A DNA stretch of 43,338 nucleotides, from assembly GCA_947626475.1 (NCBI GenBank), contig CANQSK010000009.1, positions 1-43,338 on the forward strand, in the 5' to 3' direction. The notes under the pieces were generated by a model. That model saw nothing but the letters and a program-made list of their open reading frames with translations. It had not been told where the DNA came from and made no database searches. Below are positions 14,286 to 22,701 of the stretch, one piece after another (positions within the stretch are counted from its first letter, which is position 1; every line of letters begins with the position of its first letter). Made by a program: the position numbers and the translations under genes. The stretch comes from an uncultured Lachnospiraceae bacterium. Its GTDB lineage: Bacteria > Bacillota > Clostridia > Lachnospirales > Lachnospiraceae.

Positions 14286-16583
14286 TCATCCTCTTACTTC
14301 AAATCCGACCTGGGCTTTGAACAGATCGCCGTCGATATACAGATCGAAGCTTCCGTTCTGCAGCTGGGTCAAGCTTTTGGCGATGGAAAGACCCAGGCCG
14401 CTGCCCTCTGTGGTGCGGGCCACATCGCCTCTCACGAAACGTTCGGTCAGCTCGTCGGCATTGATGTTCAGCGGGTTGGCCGAAACATTTTTTATGGTGA
14501 AATAGGCGAAGCCGTCCCGTTTTTCCACGTCCACATAGACCCGGCTGTTTTCCATGGCATATTTGAACGCGTTGTTGTACAGATTTTCAATGACACGCCA
14601 TAATCTTCGGCCGTCGGCGGCAATGAGGATACTCTCAGACGGCAGATGGGAGATCAGCTCCAGGTGCCTGAGGGCAAACCGTTCCTCAAATTCTCCGTTG
14701 GACTGATGGATCAGCTCCACCAGGTCAATGTCGGAGATCTCCAGCTTCAGATTGCCGGAGCTGGCCTTGGAGGCCTCCACCAGGTCCTCAGTCAGAGTTT
14801 TCAGCCGCTGGGATTTCTGATCCAGCACATCCAGGTATCCCTGAATCTTTTCGTCCTGAATATGTTCTCTCTTCAATAAATCCACGTAATTGATGATGGA
14901 TGTAAGCGGAGTCTTGATATCGTGGGACACGTTGGTGATCAGGTCGGCTTTCAGCCGTTCGCTTTTTACCTTTTCCTGAAGAGCGGTTTCCAGTCCGTCG
15001 CCCAGGTTGTTAAGGGCCTGACTGACCTTGGCCGCGTCCGGAGAGAAGCCGGAAGCGTCGATCTTGTATGCGGTGTCGCCCTGGGACATCTGAAAGATCC
15101 CCCGGGAGATTTTGGCGCTTTCCGCCTGGCTGCGGTACAGCAGCAGGAAAACCCATATCTGCAGCACAGCCAGCACTGCTACCGGAATCAGGTACAGATA
15201 AGGTACGTTCAGAGCGGTTCTCTGCTGGTAGAGGTAAACGCCGGACAGGGCCAAAAGCCCGCTTGCGGCCAGGTAGGCGATAAAGAAGAACGTGAAGCGG
15301 CCCGGCGCGGGATAACCGTATACAGCGGGAAGGATCCGGTTCAGACACCGCCCTGCCAGGCAGCTTTTCCAGATGTTCTTGGCCTTGTAGTTGCGCAGAA
15401 GGCAGAGAGCGGCGCACAGACAGATAAGGTAACGCAGGATTTCCTTTGCGGCCCGGACCGCGTAATGGATGTTGTCCGGACTGACGACGAACCGCAGGAT
15501 CCGCGGAAGGCCGTTCTGGGCAAAGACTTCATTGGCCCGCAGAAGCAGGAAGAGCAGGACCGCCAGCAGCTCGACAGGCAGATAATCAAAGTGATGCAGC
15601 CGGATATCCTGGGAGGAGACGTCTGTGTGTCCGGTCAGCGCCGCCATGATGATAAGGGTGATCAGCATTCCCAGCAGGCCGATGCCCAGAAGGAGCGCTC
15701 CGCCGATGTATTCCGTGCGGACCTTGGTGTAGGCCGCGTTGGCGACCGAATACGGGTCGTGGTTGGGGTAGTTGATGTCTACGCCCAGGAGAATATAGTA
15801 GTTATCGTTATTGTACTGATTGTGGGTGGACAGTTCGGAGGTAATGTTGCTGGGGATATATTTCAGGTTGGAATCCACGAAAATGGAATTGCCGGAGATA
15901 AACAGGTACCGGCCCATCCTGCTCAGATCCTCAGCGCTCAGATTTTCCGCGTTGGTGTAAAGGTGTTCTTCCTCTTCGTCATCAAAATAAGACACGCGGA
16001 AATACAGGTTGGAGGGCTGGTCGATGAAATTTTCCCGGATCCGGTAATATTCACCCAGCACTTCCAGCACCTGGACGGACAGCTCCTCAATGGTAGCGAA
16101 AGCGTCGCCCGGCTCCCGGTAGACTTCGTTGGGATTGTAGGCTTTCCATTCGATGAGGGGATTGGAAGTAGGATTGGAATCCCATTCATGGATTTCCGGA
16201 CCTCCGGCCACTTCGTAGGAATCATTGAGATAATATCCCAGCCTTCTGGCGTAGCTGACGGCCTCGCCCAGGGAATAGATCTTGGTATTGCCGGAGCTGT
16301 GGGTAACACAGAACATGCTGGCTTCATAATCAATCTCTCCGTCAATCTCCAGCAGATCCTTGTACTGAACATAGTGAAAGATAGTCTCTACGTCTGATTC
16401 CAGCTGCTCGGTAAAAGGAAGAGTGTCCGCGTAGGATTCTTCCCGAATCCAACCCAGACCTCTTCCGTAATGCTCATTAAACATCATCAGCGTGATACCG
16501 GCAAAAAACAGACACAGAAACAGAAGGTGCAGAAGCAGAGCCGTCTGTTTTTTCAGGGCCATAGGCCAGGTTCCTGTTTTCAT
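14286..16583 (-). CDS. Membrane sensor histidine kinase
   Basis: A 765-residue kinase, long for its class. Residues ~12-32 are a first helix, followed by an outer sensor region of ~255 residues. A block of about five helices follows (for example GALLLGIGLLGMLITLIIMA and YLIPVAVLAVLQIWVFLLLY), then a short HAMP-like linker. The phosphoacceptor motif is VSHDIKTPLTS with His554. The ATP-binding N box is ENLYNNAFKY (~666-675) and the G box GSGLGL (~728-733). It should phosphorylate the response regulator encoded 9 bases upstream. GGAG lies 8 bases before ATG 16583. The signal is unknown. The gene appears to be the last of a five-gene minus-strand operon. Confidence 0.9.
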   Translation of the reverse strand: MKTGTWPMALKKQTALLLHLLFLCLFFAGITLMMFNEHYGRGLGWIREESYADTLPFTEQLESDVETIFHYVQYKDLLEIDGEIDYEASMFCVTHSSGNTKIYSLGEAVSYARRLGYYLNDSYEVAGGPEIHEWDSNPTSNPLIEWKAYNPNEVYREPGDAFATIEELSVQVLEVLGEYYRIRENFIDQPSNLYFRVSYFDDEEEEHLYTNAENLSAEDLSRMGRYLFISGNSIFVDSNLKYIPSNITSELSTHNQYNNDNYYILLGVDINYPNHDPYSVANAAYTKVRTEYIGGALLLGIGLLGMLITLIIMAALTGHTDVSSQDIRLHHFDYLPVELLAVLLFLLLRANEVFAQNGLPRILRFVVSPDNIHYAVRAAKEILRYLICLCAALCLLRNYKAKNIWKSCLAGRCLNRILPAVYGYPAPGRFTFFFIAYLAASGLLALSGVYLYQQRTALNVPYLYLIPVAVLAVLQIWVFLLLYRSQAESAKISRGIFQMSQGDTAYKIDASGFSPDAAKVSQALNNLGDGLETALQEKVKSERLKADLITNVSHDIKTPLTSIINYVDLLKREHIQDEKIQGYLDVLDQKSQRLKTLTEDLVEASKASSGNLKLEISDIDLVELIHQSNGEFEERFALRHLELISHLPSESILIAADGRRLWRVIENLYNNAFKYAMENSRVYVDVEKRDGFAYFTIKNVSANPLNINADELTERFVRGDVARTTEGSGLGLSIAKSLTQLQNGSFDLYIDGDLFKAQVGFEVRG

Positions 16584-16592
16584 ATGTATCTC

Positions 16593-17288
16593 CTACTGCT
16601 TTTCGATCTTATAGCCTACGCCCCAGACGACCTTCAGATACCTGGGCTCCCGGGGATTGATCTCAATCTTCTCCCGGATATGGCGGATGTGGACGGCCAC
16701 CGTGTTGTCGGCTCCGATGGCCTCCTCATTCCAGATCTGTTCATAAATCTCGTCAATGGAGAAAACCTTTCCCGCGTTCTTCACCAGAAGGAGCAGGATA
16801 TTGTATTCGATGGGCGTCAGCTTGATGGGCTCCCCGTCCACGGACACTTCCTTGTTGTCGTCGTTGATCAGCAGGCCGCCGCATTTATAGACATTGTCCG
16901 TATTCTGGTGAGTCAGGTTGCCCAGCTGAGTGTAGCGGCGCATGTGGGATTTCACACGGGCCACCAGCTCCAGGGGGTTGAAGGGCTTGGCGATGTAGTC
17001 GTCGGCCCCGATATTCAGTCCCAGAATCTTGTCGTTGTCCTCTGACTTGGCGGACAGGATGATGATGGGGATGCTGCTGGTCTCCCGGACCTTCAGGGTA
17101 GTCCTTATGCCGTCCAGGCCGGGCATCATCACATCTACGATCATCAGATCCACAGGATGGGTCTCCAGAAGCTCCAGGGCCTCGTAGCCGTCGTATGCCT
17201 TGATAACCTGAAATCCCTCTCCGGTCAGATAGATGTCGATGGCTTCCACTATCTGCTTGTCATCGTCGCAGACCAGTATTGTTTGCAT
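16593..17288 (-). CDS. OmpR/PhoB-family response regulator
   Basis: A 231-residue regulator. The receiver domain has the acidic pocket CDDD (residues 7-10), the phosphorylated Asp52 in VDVMMPGLDG and the Lys of YIAKPFNPLEL. Residues ~130-230 are a winged-helix DNA-binding domain (EYNILLLLVKNAGKVFSIDEI, AVHIRHIREKIE, YLKVVWGVGYKIE). It pairs with the kinase directly downstream. AGAGG lies 8 bases before ATG 17288. It begins 26 bases after the end of glgB on the same strand with no visible terminator between, so it is probably cotranscribed with the glycogen genes. Confidence 0.93.
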   Translation of the reverse strand: MQTILVCDDDKQIVEAIDIYLTGEGFQVIKAYDGYEALELLETHPVDLMIVDVMMPGLDGIRTTLKVRETSSIPIIILSAKSEDNDKILGLNIGADDYIAKPFNPLELVARVKSHMRRYTQLGNLTHQNTDNVYKCGGLLINDDNKEVSVDGEPIKLTPIEYNILLLLVKNAGKVFSIDEIYEQIWNEEAIGADNTVAVHIRHIREKIEINPREPRYLKVVWGVGYKIEKQ

Positions 17289-17314
17289 GTGAAATCCTCT
17301 CTTTCAAAGTGGTG

Positions 17315-19294
17315 TCAGTTGAAACGGAAAATGGCTGTTCCGTAAGGCGGCAGCGGGTATGCCACGGAGTAGGGCTGGCCGTCGCACTCGCCTTTTTCGG
17401 CCTTGTAGACCTTCTTCTCATCGCCCCGCTTGTAGGCCCCGTGAGCCTCGTCCAGGATCAGGGTGTAATTGCCCTTCTTCGGCACGCCTACCCGGTAATC
17501 AGGACGGGCCATGGGAGTGAAGTTGCAGACGAACAGCAGGTTCTTTTTCTTTGTCTCGTCATAGCGGACGAAGCTGAAAATGCTGCGGTCGCCGTCGTTG
17601 GCGTTGATCCAGGAAAAGCCGTTCCAGTCATAGTCCAGGGAATAGAGAGCCGGATACTGTTTGTAGATGTGAAGCAGGTCGCTGAAATATTTCTGCACAT
17701 CTCTGTGAAGCGGCTCATCCGTCAGATGCCAGTCAAGGGATACTTTCTCGTCCCATTCATGCCACTGGGCAAAATCCTGGCCCATGAACAGAAGCTTCTT
17801 GCCCGGATGTCCGATCATGAACGTATAGCCCACCTTCAGATTGGCGAACTTGTCCTCATAGATGCCGGGCATCTTGTTGATCATGGAGCATTTCAGATGG
17901 ACTACTTCGTCGTGGGACAGCACCAGAATGAAATTCTCATAGGTGGAGTAGGTCATGGCGAAGGTCATCTTGTTGTGGTTAAATTTGCGGAAATAGGGAT
18001 CCAGCTTCATGTATTCCAGGAAATCGTGCATCCAGCCCATATTCCATTTGAACTTGAAGCCCAGTCCGTCCTCTTCCGGCGGCCTGGTGATCTTGGGCCA
18101 CGCCGTGGATTCCTCCGCGATAATCATGGTGCCGTCGTGGCGGCCGGAGATAACGCTGTTAATATGCTTGAAGAACTCAATGGCCTCCAGATTCTGATTG
18201 CCGCCGTAGATGTTGGGCACCCAGTTGCCGGCGGAACGGCCGTAGTCCAGGTACAGCATGGAGGCCACCGCGTCCACTCTCAGACCGTCGATATGGTACT
18301 GTTCGATCCAGTAGAGAGCGTTGCTGATAAGGAAATTCTTGACCTCATTCTTTGCGTAGTCAAAGACCTTGGTGCCCCAGTCGGGATGCTCTCCCTTGCG
18401 GGAATCCGCGTACTCAAAGACGGGTCCGCCGTCAAATTCCGCCAGTCCGTGAGCGTCCTTGGGGAAATGGGCGGGAACCCAGTCCAGGATGACGCCGATG
18501 CCGTTTTTGTGCATGTAATTGATGAAATACATAAAGTCCTTGGCCTGACCGTAACGGGAGGTAGGGGCAAAGTAGCCGGTTACCTGATAGCCCCAGGAGC
18601 CGTCATAGGGATGTTCCGCGATGCCCATCAGCTCTACATGAGTGTAGCCCATTTCCTTGACATAGTCCGCCAGCTCATGAGCCGCCTCTATGTAGGTATA
18701 ATAGCCGTCCTTTTCCGGGCGGTCTTTCTTTCTCCAGGAACCAAGGTGTACTTCATAGATAGACAGAGGCGCCTTGGTGATGTCGGTCTGGCTCCGCTCT
18801 GTCATCCATTTCTGGTCCTTCCACTTAAAACCGGAGATATCGGCGGTGATGGAAGCAGTGCCGGGCCGGTATTCCGCCTCGAAGGCAAACGGGTCCGCCT
18901 TGAACAGCAGCCGGCCGTCGGCGGTGGTGATGGCGTATTTATACAGCATGCCGGTGCCCAGACCCGGCATAAAAATTTCATAGATACCGGAGGTAGCCAG
19001 GGCCTCCATGGGATTGGCGTCCGGATTCCAGCCGTTAAAATCACCGACCAGAGAAACGGATTTGGCGTGGGGAGCCCAGACGGCGAAATACATGCCGTCC
19101 TGTCCGTTGTAGTTCTTGGGATGAGCTCCCAGCTTGTCGTAAATGCTGTAGTGGGTGCCCTGCCCGAAAAGATACCGGTCCATTTCCGTGATGAAATTCG
19201 TACCGATGGGCGGAGCCGCTTTCGGTTTTCTGCCTCTGCGCCTGGGAGCGGCGTCCGGCGCCGCCAGATCTTTCGTCGTTGTTGTTTTTGCCAT
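17315..19294 (-). CDS. glgB: 1,4-alpha-glucan branching enzyme
   Basis: A 659-residue GH13 enzyme that makes alpha-1,6 branches in glycogen. After an N-terminal tail comes a CBM48-like domain (AVWAPHAKSVSLVGDFNGW). The catalytic barrel shows ELMGIAEHP, ILDWVPAHFPKD, GLRVDAVASMLYLDYGR with the nucleophile Asp, IIAEESTAWP with the acid/base Glu, and LSHDEVVH with the third carboxylate. The C-terminal beta domain ends PPYGTAIFRFN. The first ~30 residues are unusual: low-complexity Thr/Ala/Pro with RRRGRKPK, resembling an AT-hook. The ribosome site GGGGG lies in the last codons of the amylase gene, whose stop is only 3 bases before ATG 19294, so translation is probably coupled. Confidence 0.93.
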   Translation of the reverse strand: MAKTTTTKDLAAPDAAPRRRGRKPKAAPPIGTNFITEMDRYLFGQGTHYSIYDKLGAHPKNYNGQDGMYFAVWAPHAKSVSLVGDFNGWNPDANPMEALATSGIYEIFMPGLGTGMLYKYAITTADGRLLFKADPFAFEAEYRPGTASITADISGFKWKDQKWMTERSQTDITKAPLSIYEVHLGSWRKKDRPEKDGYYTYIEAAHELADYVKEMGYTHVELMGIAEHPYDGSWGYQVTGYFAPTSRYGQAKDFMYFINYMHKNGIGVILDWVPAHFPKDAHGLAEFDGGPVFEYADSRKGEHPDWGTKVFDYAKNEVKNFLISNALYWIEQYHIDGLRVDAVASMLYLDYGRSAGNWVPNIYGGNQNLEAIEFFKHINSVISGRHDGTMIIAEESTAWPKITRPPEEDGLGFKFKWNMGWMHDFLEYMKLDPYFRKFNHNKMTFAMTYSTYENFILVLSHDEVVHLKCSMINKMPGIYEDKFANLKVGYTFMIGHPGKKLLFMGQDFAQWHEWDEKVSLDWHLTDEPLHRDVQKYFSDLLHIYKQYPALYSLDYDWNGFSWINANDGDRSIFSFVRYDETKKKNLLFVCNFTPMARPDYRVGVPKKGNYTLILDEAHGAYKRGDEKKVYKAEKGECDGQPYSVAYPLPPYGTAIFRFN

Positions 19295-19297
19295 AGT

Positions 19298-20632
19298 CTA
19301 TACCCCCTTTATTTTTAAGACAGCGCCCCGGCCGCCTTCAATAACAAGATTTATCTTTCCGTCTTCTATGGGAACGGCGGTTCCGTCCAGCAGATTGACT
19401 GCGGATTCTCCCCGGATGGGAACCGGAACCTGCATATAAGCCGGATTTTCATCGTTGTTTACCGCCGTCACGATGACGGAATGCTCTCCGAACCTGGCAA
19501 AGGAATACTGGCGGGTAGTCAGGGTCAGTTCCTGATACCGGCCGAGATGAAGTTCTTCGTTTTCCGCGTGAATCCTGCCAAGCTTCGCGATGTAATCGGT
19601 CAGATCCGTGTGATACTGCTTCTCATCCTCAATGGAGATGCGCGGGCGGAGCATCTCGTCGCTCTCTCTGGTCCGTTTGCCCTCAAGGCCCCATTCGCTG
19701 CCGTAGTAGATGGAGGGAATGCCCGGAAGCGTGTACAGCAGAGTGTAGACGGAATAAAGATGGTCCCTGCTGCGCAGCTTGCTGGTCAGCCGGTCCTCGT
19801 CATGGTTGTCCACAAAGGTATACAGGCTGTATCCGACCTGCATAAGGCGCCGCACCGTGTGGGCGATCTCAAAATAATTGTGGTCGTTATGACCGGAATA
19901 CAGGCCCTTATGTAGTTCGTAGTTGGTGACGGAATGGAGCGTTTCCGGATTTACCCAGCGGGAGTATTCCCCGTGGATCACTTCGCCCATGAGCCAGAAA
20001 TCCTCCTTCATCTGGGACGTGCGCCACCGCAGTTCCTTCATGAAGTTGAAATCCAGGACATTGGCGCAGTCCAGGCGGATGCCGTCGATATCAAATTCGT
20101 CAATCCAGAACCGGACGACGTCAAACAGGTATTCCCGGACCTGGGGGTTCCAGAGATTCAGGCAGGGAAGCTCGTAATGTCCCTGCCATGCCTCATAGCC
20201 GAACCGGTCGCCCAGAGGACTTCCCCAACCGAAGTTGACGCCCCGGTACCAGTCTTTATAGGACGACCAATCGCCCTTCTCCTGAATATCGCGGAACGCG
20301 AAAAATTCCCGGCCCGTGTGATTGAACACGCCGTCCACGACGACCCGGATACCGGACGCGTGGCAGAGGGAAGTGAATTTTTTGAAATCTTCGTTGTCAC
20401 CCAGACGCCGGTCGACCAGACGGAAGTCCCTGGTGTCGTAGCCATGGTGTGAGGATTCAAATAAGGGACCGATATAGACGGCATTGCATCCCAGGGAGCG
20501 GATATGGGGAATCCAGCGGTTCAGCTCCTCAAAGCGGTGAGTGACGGATGCCTCCGAGTTCCACTGGGGCGCGCCGGTCAGGCCCAGGGGATAGATATGA
20601 TAAAAAATCCCCTTTTCGTACCAGGTGCTCAT
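19298..20632 (-). CDS. GH13 alpha-amylase family glycoside hydrolase
   Basis: A 444-residue cytoplasmic alpha-amylase-type enzyme without signal peptide. The conserved GH13 regions are VVVDGVFNHTG, GIRLDCANVLD (nucleophile Asp), WLMGEVIHGEY (acid/base Glu) and FVDNHDEDR. It opens directly with the barrel strand GIFYHIYPLGL and has no extra N-terminal domain. Its likely role is breaking intracellular alpha-glucans or maltodextrins, which fits its place directly before glgB. Exact specificity (amylase, cyclomaltodextrinase or related) is not determined. GGGAGG stands 8 bases before ATG 20632. Confidence 0.88.
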   Translation of the reverse strand: MSTWYEKGIFYHIYPLGLTGAPQWNSEASVTHRFEELNRWIPHIRSLGCNAVYIGPLFESSHHGYDTRDFRLVDRRLGDNEDFKKFTSLCHASGIRVVVDGVFNHTGREFFAFRDIQEKGDWSSYKDWYRGVNFGWGSPLGDRFGYEAWQGHYELPCLNLWNPQVREYLFDVVRFWIDEFDIDGIRLDCANVLDFNFMKELRWRTSQMKEDFWLMGEVIHGEYSRWVNPETLHSVTNYELHKGLYSGHNDHNYFEIAHTVRRLMQVGYSLYTFVDNHDEDRLTSKLRSRDHLYSVYTLLYTLPGIPSIYYGSEWGLEGKRTRESDEMLRPRISIEDEKQYHTDLTDYIAKLGRIHAENEELHLGRYQELTLTTRQYSFARFGEHSVIVTAVNNDENPAYMQVPVPIRGESAVNLLDGTAVPIEDGKINLVIEGGRGAVLKIKGV

Positions 20633-20660
20633 ATAAGATAACCTCCCAAACTGTCATGTA

Positions 20661-20885
20661 TTATAATTCCAGATTTTTAAAACGGCGCAGCAGAAACTGA
20701 TAGCGCAGCTGAGCCGCGTTCAGCTCATAAATGAAGCAGTCGATGAGAGTCGGGTCCACCTCCTGCTCAAAATGATTCCGGGCGGAATCGATGGAATTGC
20801 GGATCCGGTCAATCTCTGCCCGCAGTTTCTGGCGCTCCAGGATCATAAGCGCCCGCTGCCGTTTTTTATTAAGACTAAATGTCAT
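20661..20885 (-). CDS. DUF2508 (YaaL-like) small protein
   Basis: A 74-residue Arg/Leu-rich helical protein. The segment SARNHFEQEVDPTLIDCFIYELNAAQLRYQFLL, here split by eye into NHFEQEVDPTLID and FIYELNAAQLRYQFL, is the DUF2508 pattern. Function is unknown. In many Firmicutes the gene lies next to recR and the bofA sporulation gene; neither is here. ATG 20885 is preferred because GGGAG ends 9 bases before it; the upstream ATG 20894 touches that site. It is the first gene of the minus-strand unit that continues into the amylase after 28 bases. Confidence 0.7.
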   Translation of the reverse strand: MTFSLNKKRQRALMILERQKLRAEIDRIRNSIDSARNHFEQEVDPTLIDCFIYELNAAQLRYQFLLRRFKNLEL

Positions 20886-20960
20886 ACCTTTCATCTCCCA
20901 GAATTTGATAAATGTAGTATTTCTGGGAAAAGGAAAAAGTATACATGAACACTCTCTCCT

Positions 20961-20989
20961 ATTTTACCATTTTCCGTGTCAATGGTCAA
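20961..20989 (-). promoter_or_regulatory. Promoter of the DUF2508-amylase-glgB operon
   Basis: On the minus strand TTGACC (20984-20989), a 17-base spacer ending TGG and TAAAAT (20961-20966) form an extended -10 promoter. It is back to back with the pilus operon promoter, the two -35 boxes being 13 bases apart. Confidence 0.7.
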
Positions 20990-21002
20990 CGAAAAATAGC
21001 AC

Positions 21003-21031
21003 TTGACATTTCGCGCCGGATGGTTCATAAT
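21003..21031 (+). promoter_or_regulatory. Promoter of the Tad pilus operon
   Basis: TTGACA (21003-21008), a 17-base spacer and CATAAT (21026-21031) lie about 110 bases before the first pilus gene. The leader of ~105 bases shows no obvious riboswitch. Confidence 0.7.
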
Positions 21032-21130
21032 GGGAAAACAATCAGTTATTCAAAATTCAATTTTAGGAAGTTTATCTGAGTTACCTGCCCCTGTTCGGGC
21101 ATTGATTCCAGACCAGAAGATTGACAATTC

Positions 21131-21148
21131 AGGAGGTGAAGGGGAATT
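21131..21148 (+). promoter_or_regulatory. Strong ribosome site pointing at an ATT codon
   Basis: AGGAGGTGA (21131-21139) is an almost perfect Shine-Dalgarno sequence. Nine bases after its GGAGG core is ATT (21146-21148), in frame with the prepilin peptidase. The nearest TTG (21150) is in another frame that stops at 21206, and the in-frame TTG (21167) is 30 bases away. Confidence 0.6.
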
Positions 21149-21166
21149 TTTGCGGATACGTGGCTT

Positions 21167-21676
21167 TTGCTTGTCGTATTGCTGGGCGGAGCCTACTATG
21201 ACGTGAGAGAACATCGGATCCCTAACTGGTGGACACTGGGCGCGGCGGTCTGCGGCCTGTGTCTGGCGGTTTTGAGAGCTTCGGAAGGCGCGGCGGTGAT
21301 GGCGGCGGGAGGTTATCTTTTTCGCCTGACGGCGGCGGCCGTGATCCTGTTCCCGCTGTTTCTTACACGTATGGTAGGAGCCGGAGATATCAAGATGATA
21401 GCGGTTATGGTGGCCTGTCTGGGAGTCCCGGCGGGACTCGGGGCCATAAGCCGCGGGTGCTTTTTGGGGGCGGTTCTCGCCCTGGTGAAACTGTTGGCGC
21501 AGAGAAATCTGTATCAGCGTCTTATATATCTGTTTGTCTATTTCAGGCGGATGTTCCAGACGAAAGAGATTGTTCCGTATTACCGGGCGGACCGGGACGG
21601 CTATGGACTGGTGATTCCCTTTGCCCTGTGTCTGTGCGCGGGGTATGTGTGGTATTTGCTGAGATTTTTGTTTTGA
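21167..21676 (+). CDS. Prepilin peptidase, A24 family (TadV/CpaA-like), first copy
   Basis: A membrane aspartic protease that cleaves the leader of Flp-type prepilins. The two catalytic aspartates are in YYDVREHRIPN and in VGAGDIKMIA (the GxGD motif), separated by hydrophobic helices, as in CpaA-type short peptidases. Four to six helices fill the 169 residues. The start is uncertain. Base 21167 (TTG) is the first conventional start in frame but has no ribosome site and would shorten the first helix. A strong ribosome site instead points to ATT 21146, which would add IFADTWL and give a normal first helix. It heads the pilus operon. A second homologue lies at 28985-29416. Confidence 0.85.
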   Translation: MLVVLLGGAYYDVREHRIPNWWTLGAAVCGLCLAVLRASEGAAVMAAGGYLFRLTAAAVILFPLFLTRMVGAGDIKMIAVMVACLGVPAGLGAISRGCFLGAVLALVKLLAQRNLYQRLIYLFVYFRRMFQTKEIVPYYRADRDGYGLVIPFALCLCAGYVWYLLRFLF

Positions 21677-21702
21677 GAATGTATTTGAGAGGACGGTGAT
21701 TT

Positions 21703-22701
21703 ATGGAGAAAATCATTGCGGTTCTGGACGGAGATCCGGCCTATGCCAGGAGGTTCGCGGATGTGGCGAATCAGAAGGAGAAAGGATTGTTTACAGTCGT
21801 TCCCTTCTCCACGGCTGAGGCTCTCCGCGAGTACAGCGGCAGGCACAGGATCGAGATCCTGCTGGCAGGCAGTCAGGTGCCCCGGTCCCGGCTGGAGGGC
21901 ATTCCGGCGGGGACGGTGATGACGCTGTCGGAAGGTCAGATGCCGCCCGGCGCCGCCGGTTATCCCGGCATCTATAAGTATCAGGCGGCAGACAGCGTGA
22001 TTCGTGAGGTGATGGCCAGGTACTGCGAACAGCCGGCGGAGGAGCTGTTTGCGGCGGCCGGCCGCAGGGCCAGAGTGTTTGGTGTTTACTCTCCTCTGGG
22101 AAGGTGCAGGAAGACGTCCCTGGCCCTGACGGTGGGGCAGGAGCTGGCCCGGGACGGGAAGGTTCTGTATATGAGCTTTGATGAGTTTTCCGGTCTGTCC
22201 CGGCTGCTGTCCGGGGAAGTCAGCCACGATCTGTCGGATGTGCTTTATTATCTGAGGCAGGGAGCGTTTAACGCGCTGAGGCTGAGAAGTCTGGTACATA
22301 CCTGGAAGGATATGGATTATATTGCGCCGGTCCGGTATCCGGAAGATCTGGAGCAGATGAGCGGAACAGAGGCGGCGGAGCTTCTGGAGAAGCTTGCCTC
22401 GGAGGCCGGGTATGAGTACATAGTGGCGGATGTGGGCCGGCCGGCCAAGGCGCTGACGCCGGTTCTGGGTTGCTGCGACGTGATCTACATGCCGGTGAAG
22501 GAGGATAGTGTCTCCGCCGCCAGGCTGGCGGAGTTTGACCAGTATCTGGAGACGGCGGGGCGTCAGGATATTCAGGAGAAGATCTGCCGTGTAAAGCTTC
22601 CTTCCCAGGCCGTCAGAAGACAGGAGGATTATCCGGAGGGGCTTTTGTGGGGAGAACTGGGAGATTATGTGCGGAAACTGCTGAGAGGAGGAGCGGCCTA
22701 G
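21703..22701 (+). CDS. CpaE/TadZ-like ATPase of the Tad pilus
   Basis: A 332-residue protein with a receiver-like N-terminal part (IIAVLDGDPAYARRF) and a ParA/MinD-type ATPase part. The P-loop is deviant: YSPLGRCRKTSLAL, with Arg where the canonical Gly precedes the Lys. A Walker B-like YIVADVGRP and the later CCDVIYMPVKEDSVS follow the CpaE/TadZ pattern. Proteins of this type place the pilus machine at a chosen site in the cell. A GAGAGGA site lies about 9 bases before ATG 21703. The gene ends exactly one base before cpaF begins, so the two are likely translated together. Confidence 0.82.
   Translation: MEKIIAVLDGDPAYARRFADVANQKEKGLFTVVPFSTAEALREYSGRHRIEILLAGSQVPRSRLEGIPAGTVMTLSEGQMPPGAAGYPGIYKYQAADSVIREVMARYCEQPAEELFAAAGRRARVFGVYSPLGRCRKTSLALTVGQELARDGKVLYMSFDEFSGLSRLLSGEVSHDLSDVLYYLRQGAFNALRLRSLVHTWKDMDYIAPVRYPEDLEQMSGTEAAELLEKLASEAGYEYIVADVGRPAKALTPVLGCCDVIYMPVKEDSVSAARLAEFDQYLETAGRQDIQEKICRVKLPSQAVRRQEDYPEGLLWGELGDYVRKLLRGGAA

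Noticed and set aside
17279-19318. A 679-codon open frame antisense to glgB
   Set aside because: It mirrors the codon pattern of glgB and has no family motifs; glgB itself has all GH13 motifs. Similar antisense frames opposite garD (9366-10886) and the lyase (40326-42146) were rejected for the same reason.
21032-21130. Riboswitch in the pilus operon leader
   Set aside because: No conserved aptamer core, such as that of the cyclic di-GMP riboswitches, and no terminator hairpin could be recognised in the leader.
21003-21206. A 67-codon ORF from the pilus promoter region
   Set aside because: It would begin inside the -35 box and has no ribosome site at its start; only its end overlaps the peptidase start problem, which is reported separately.
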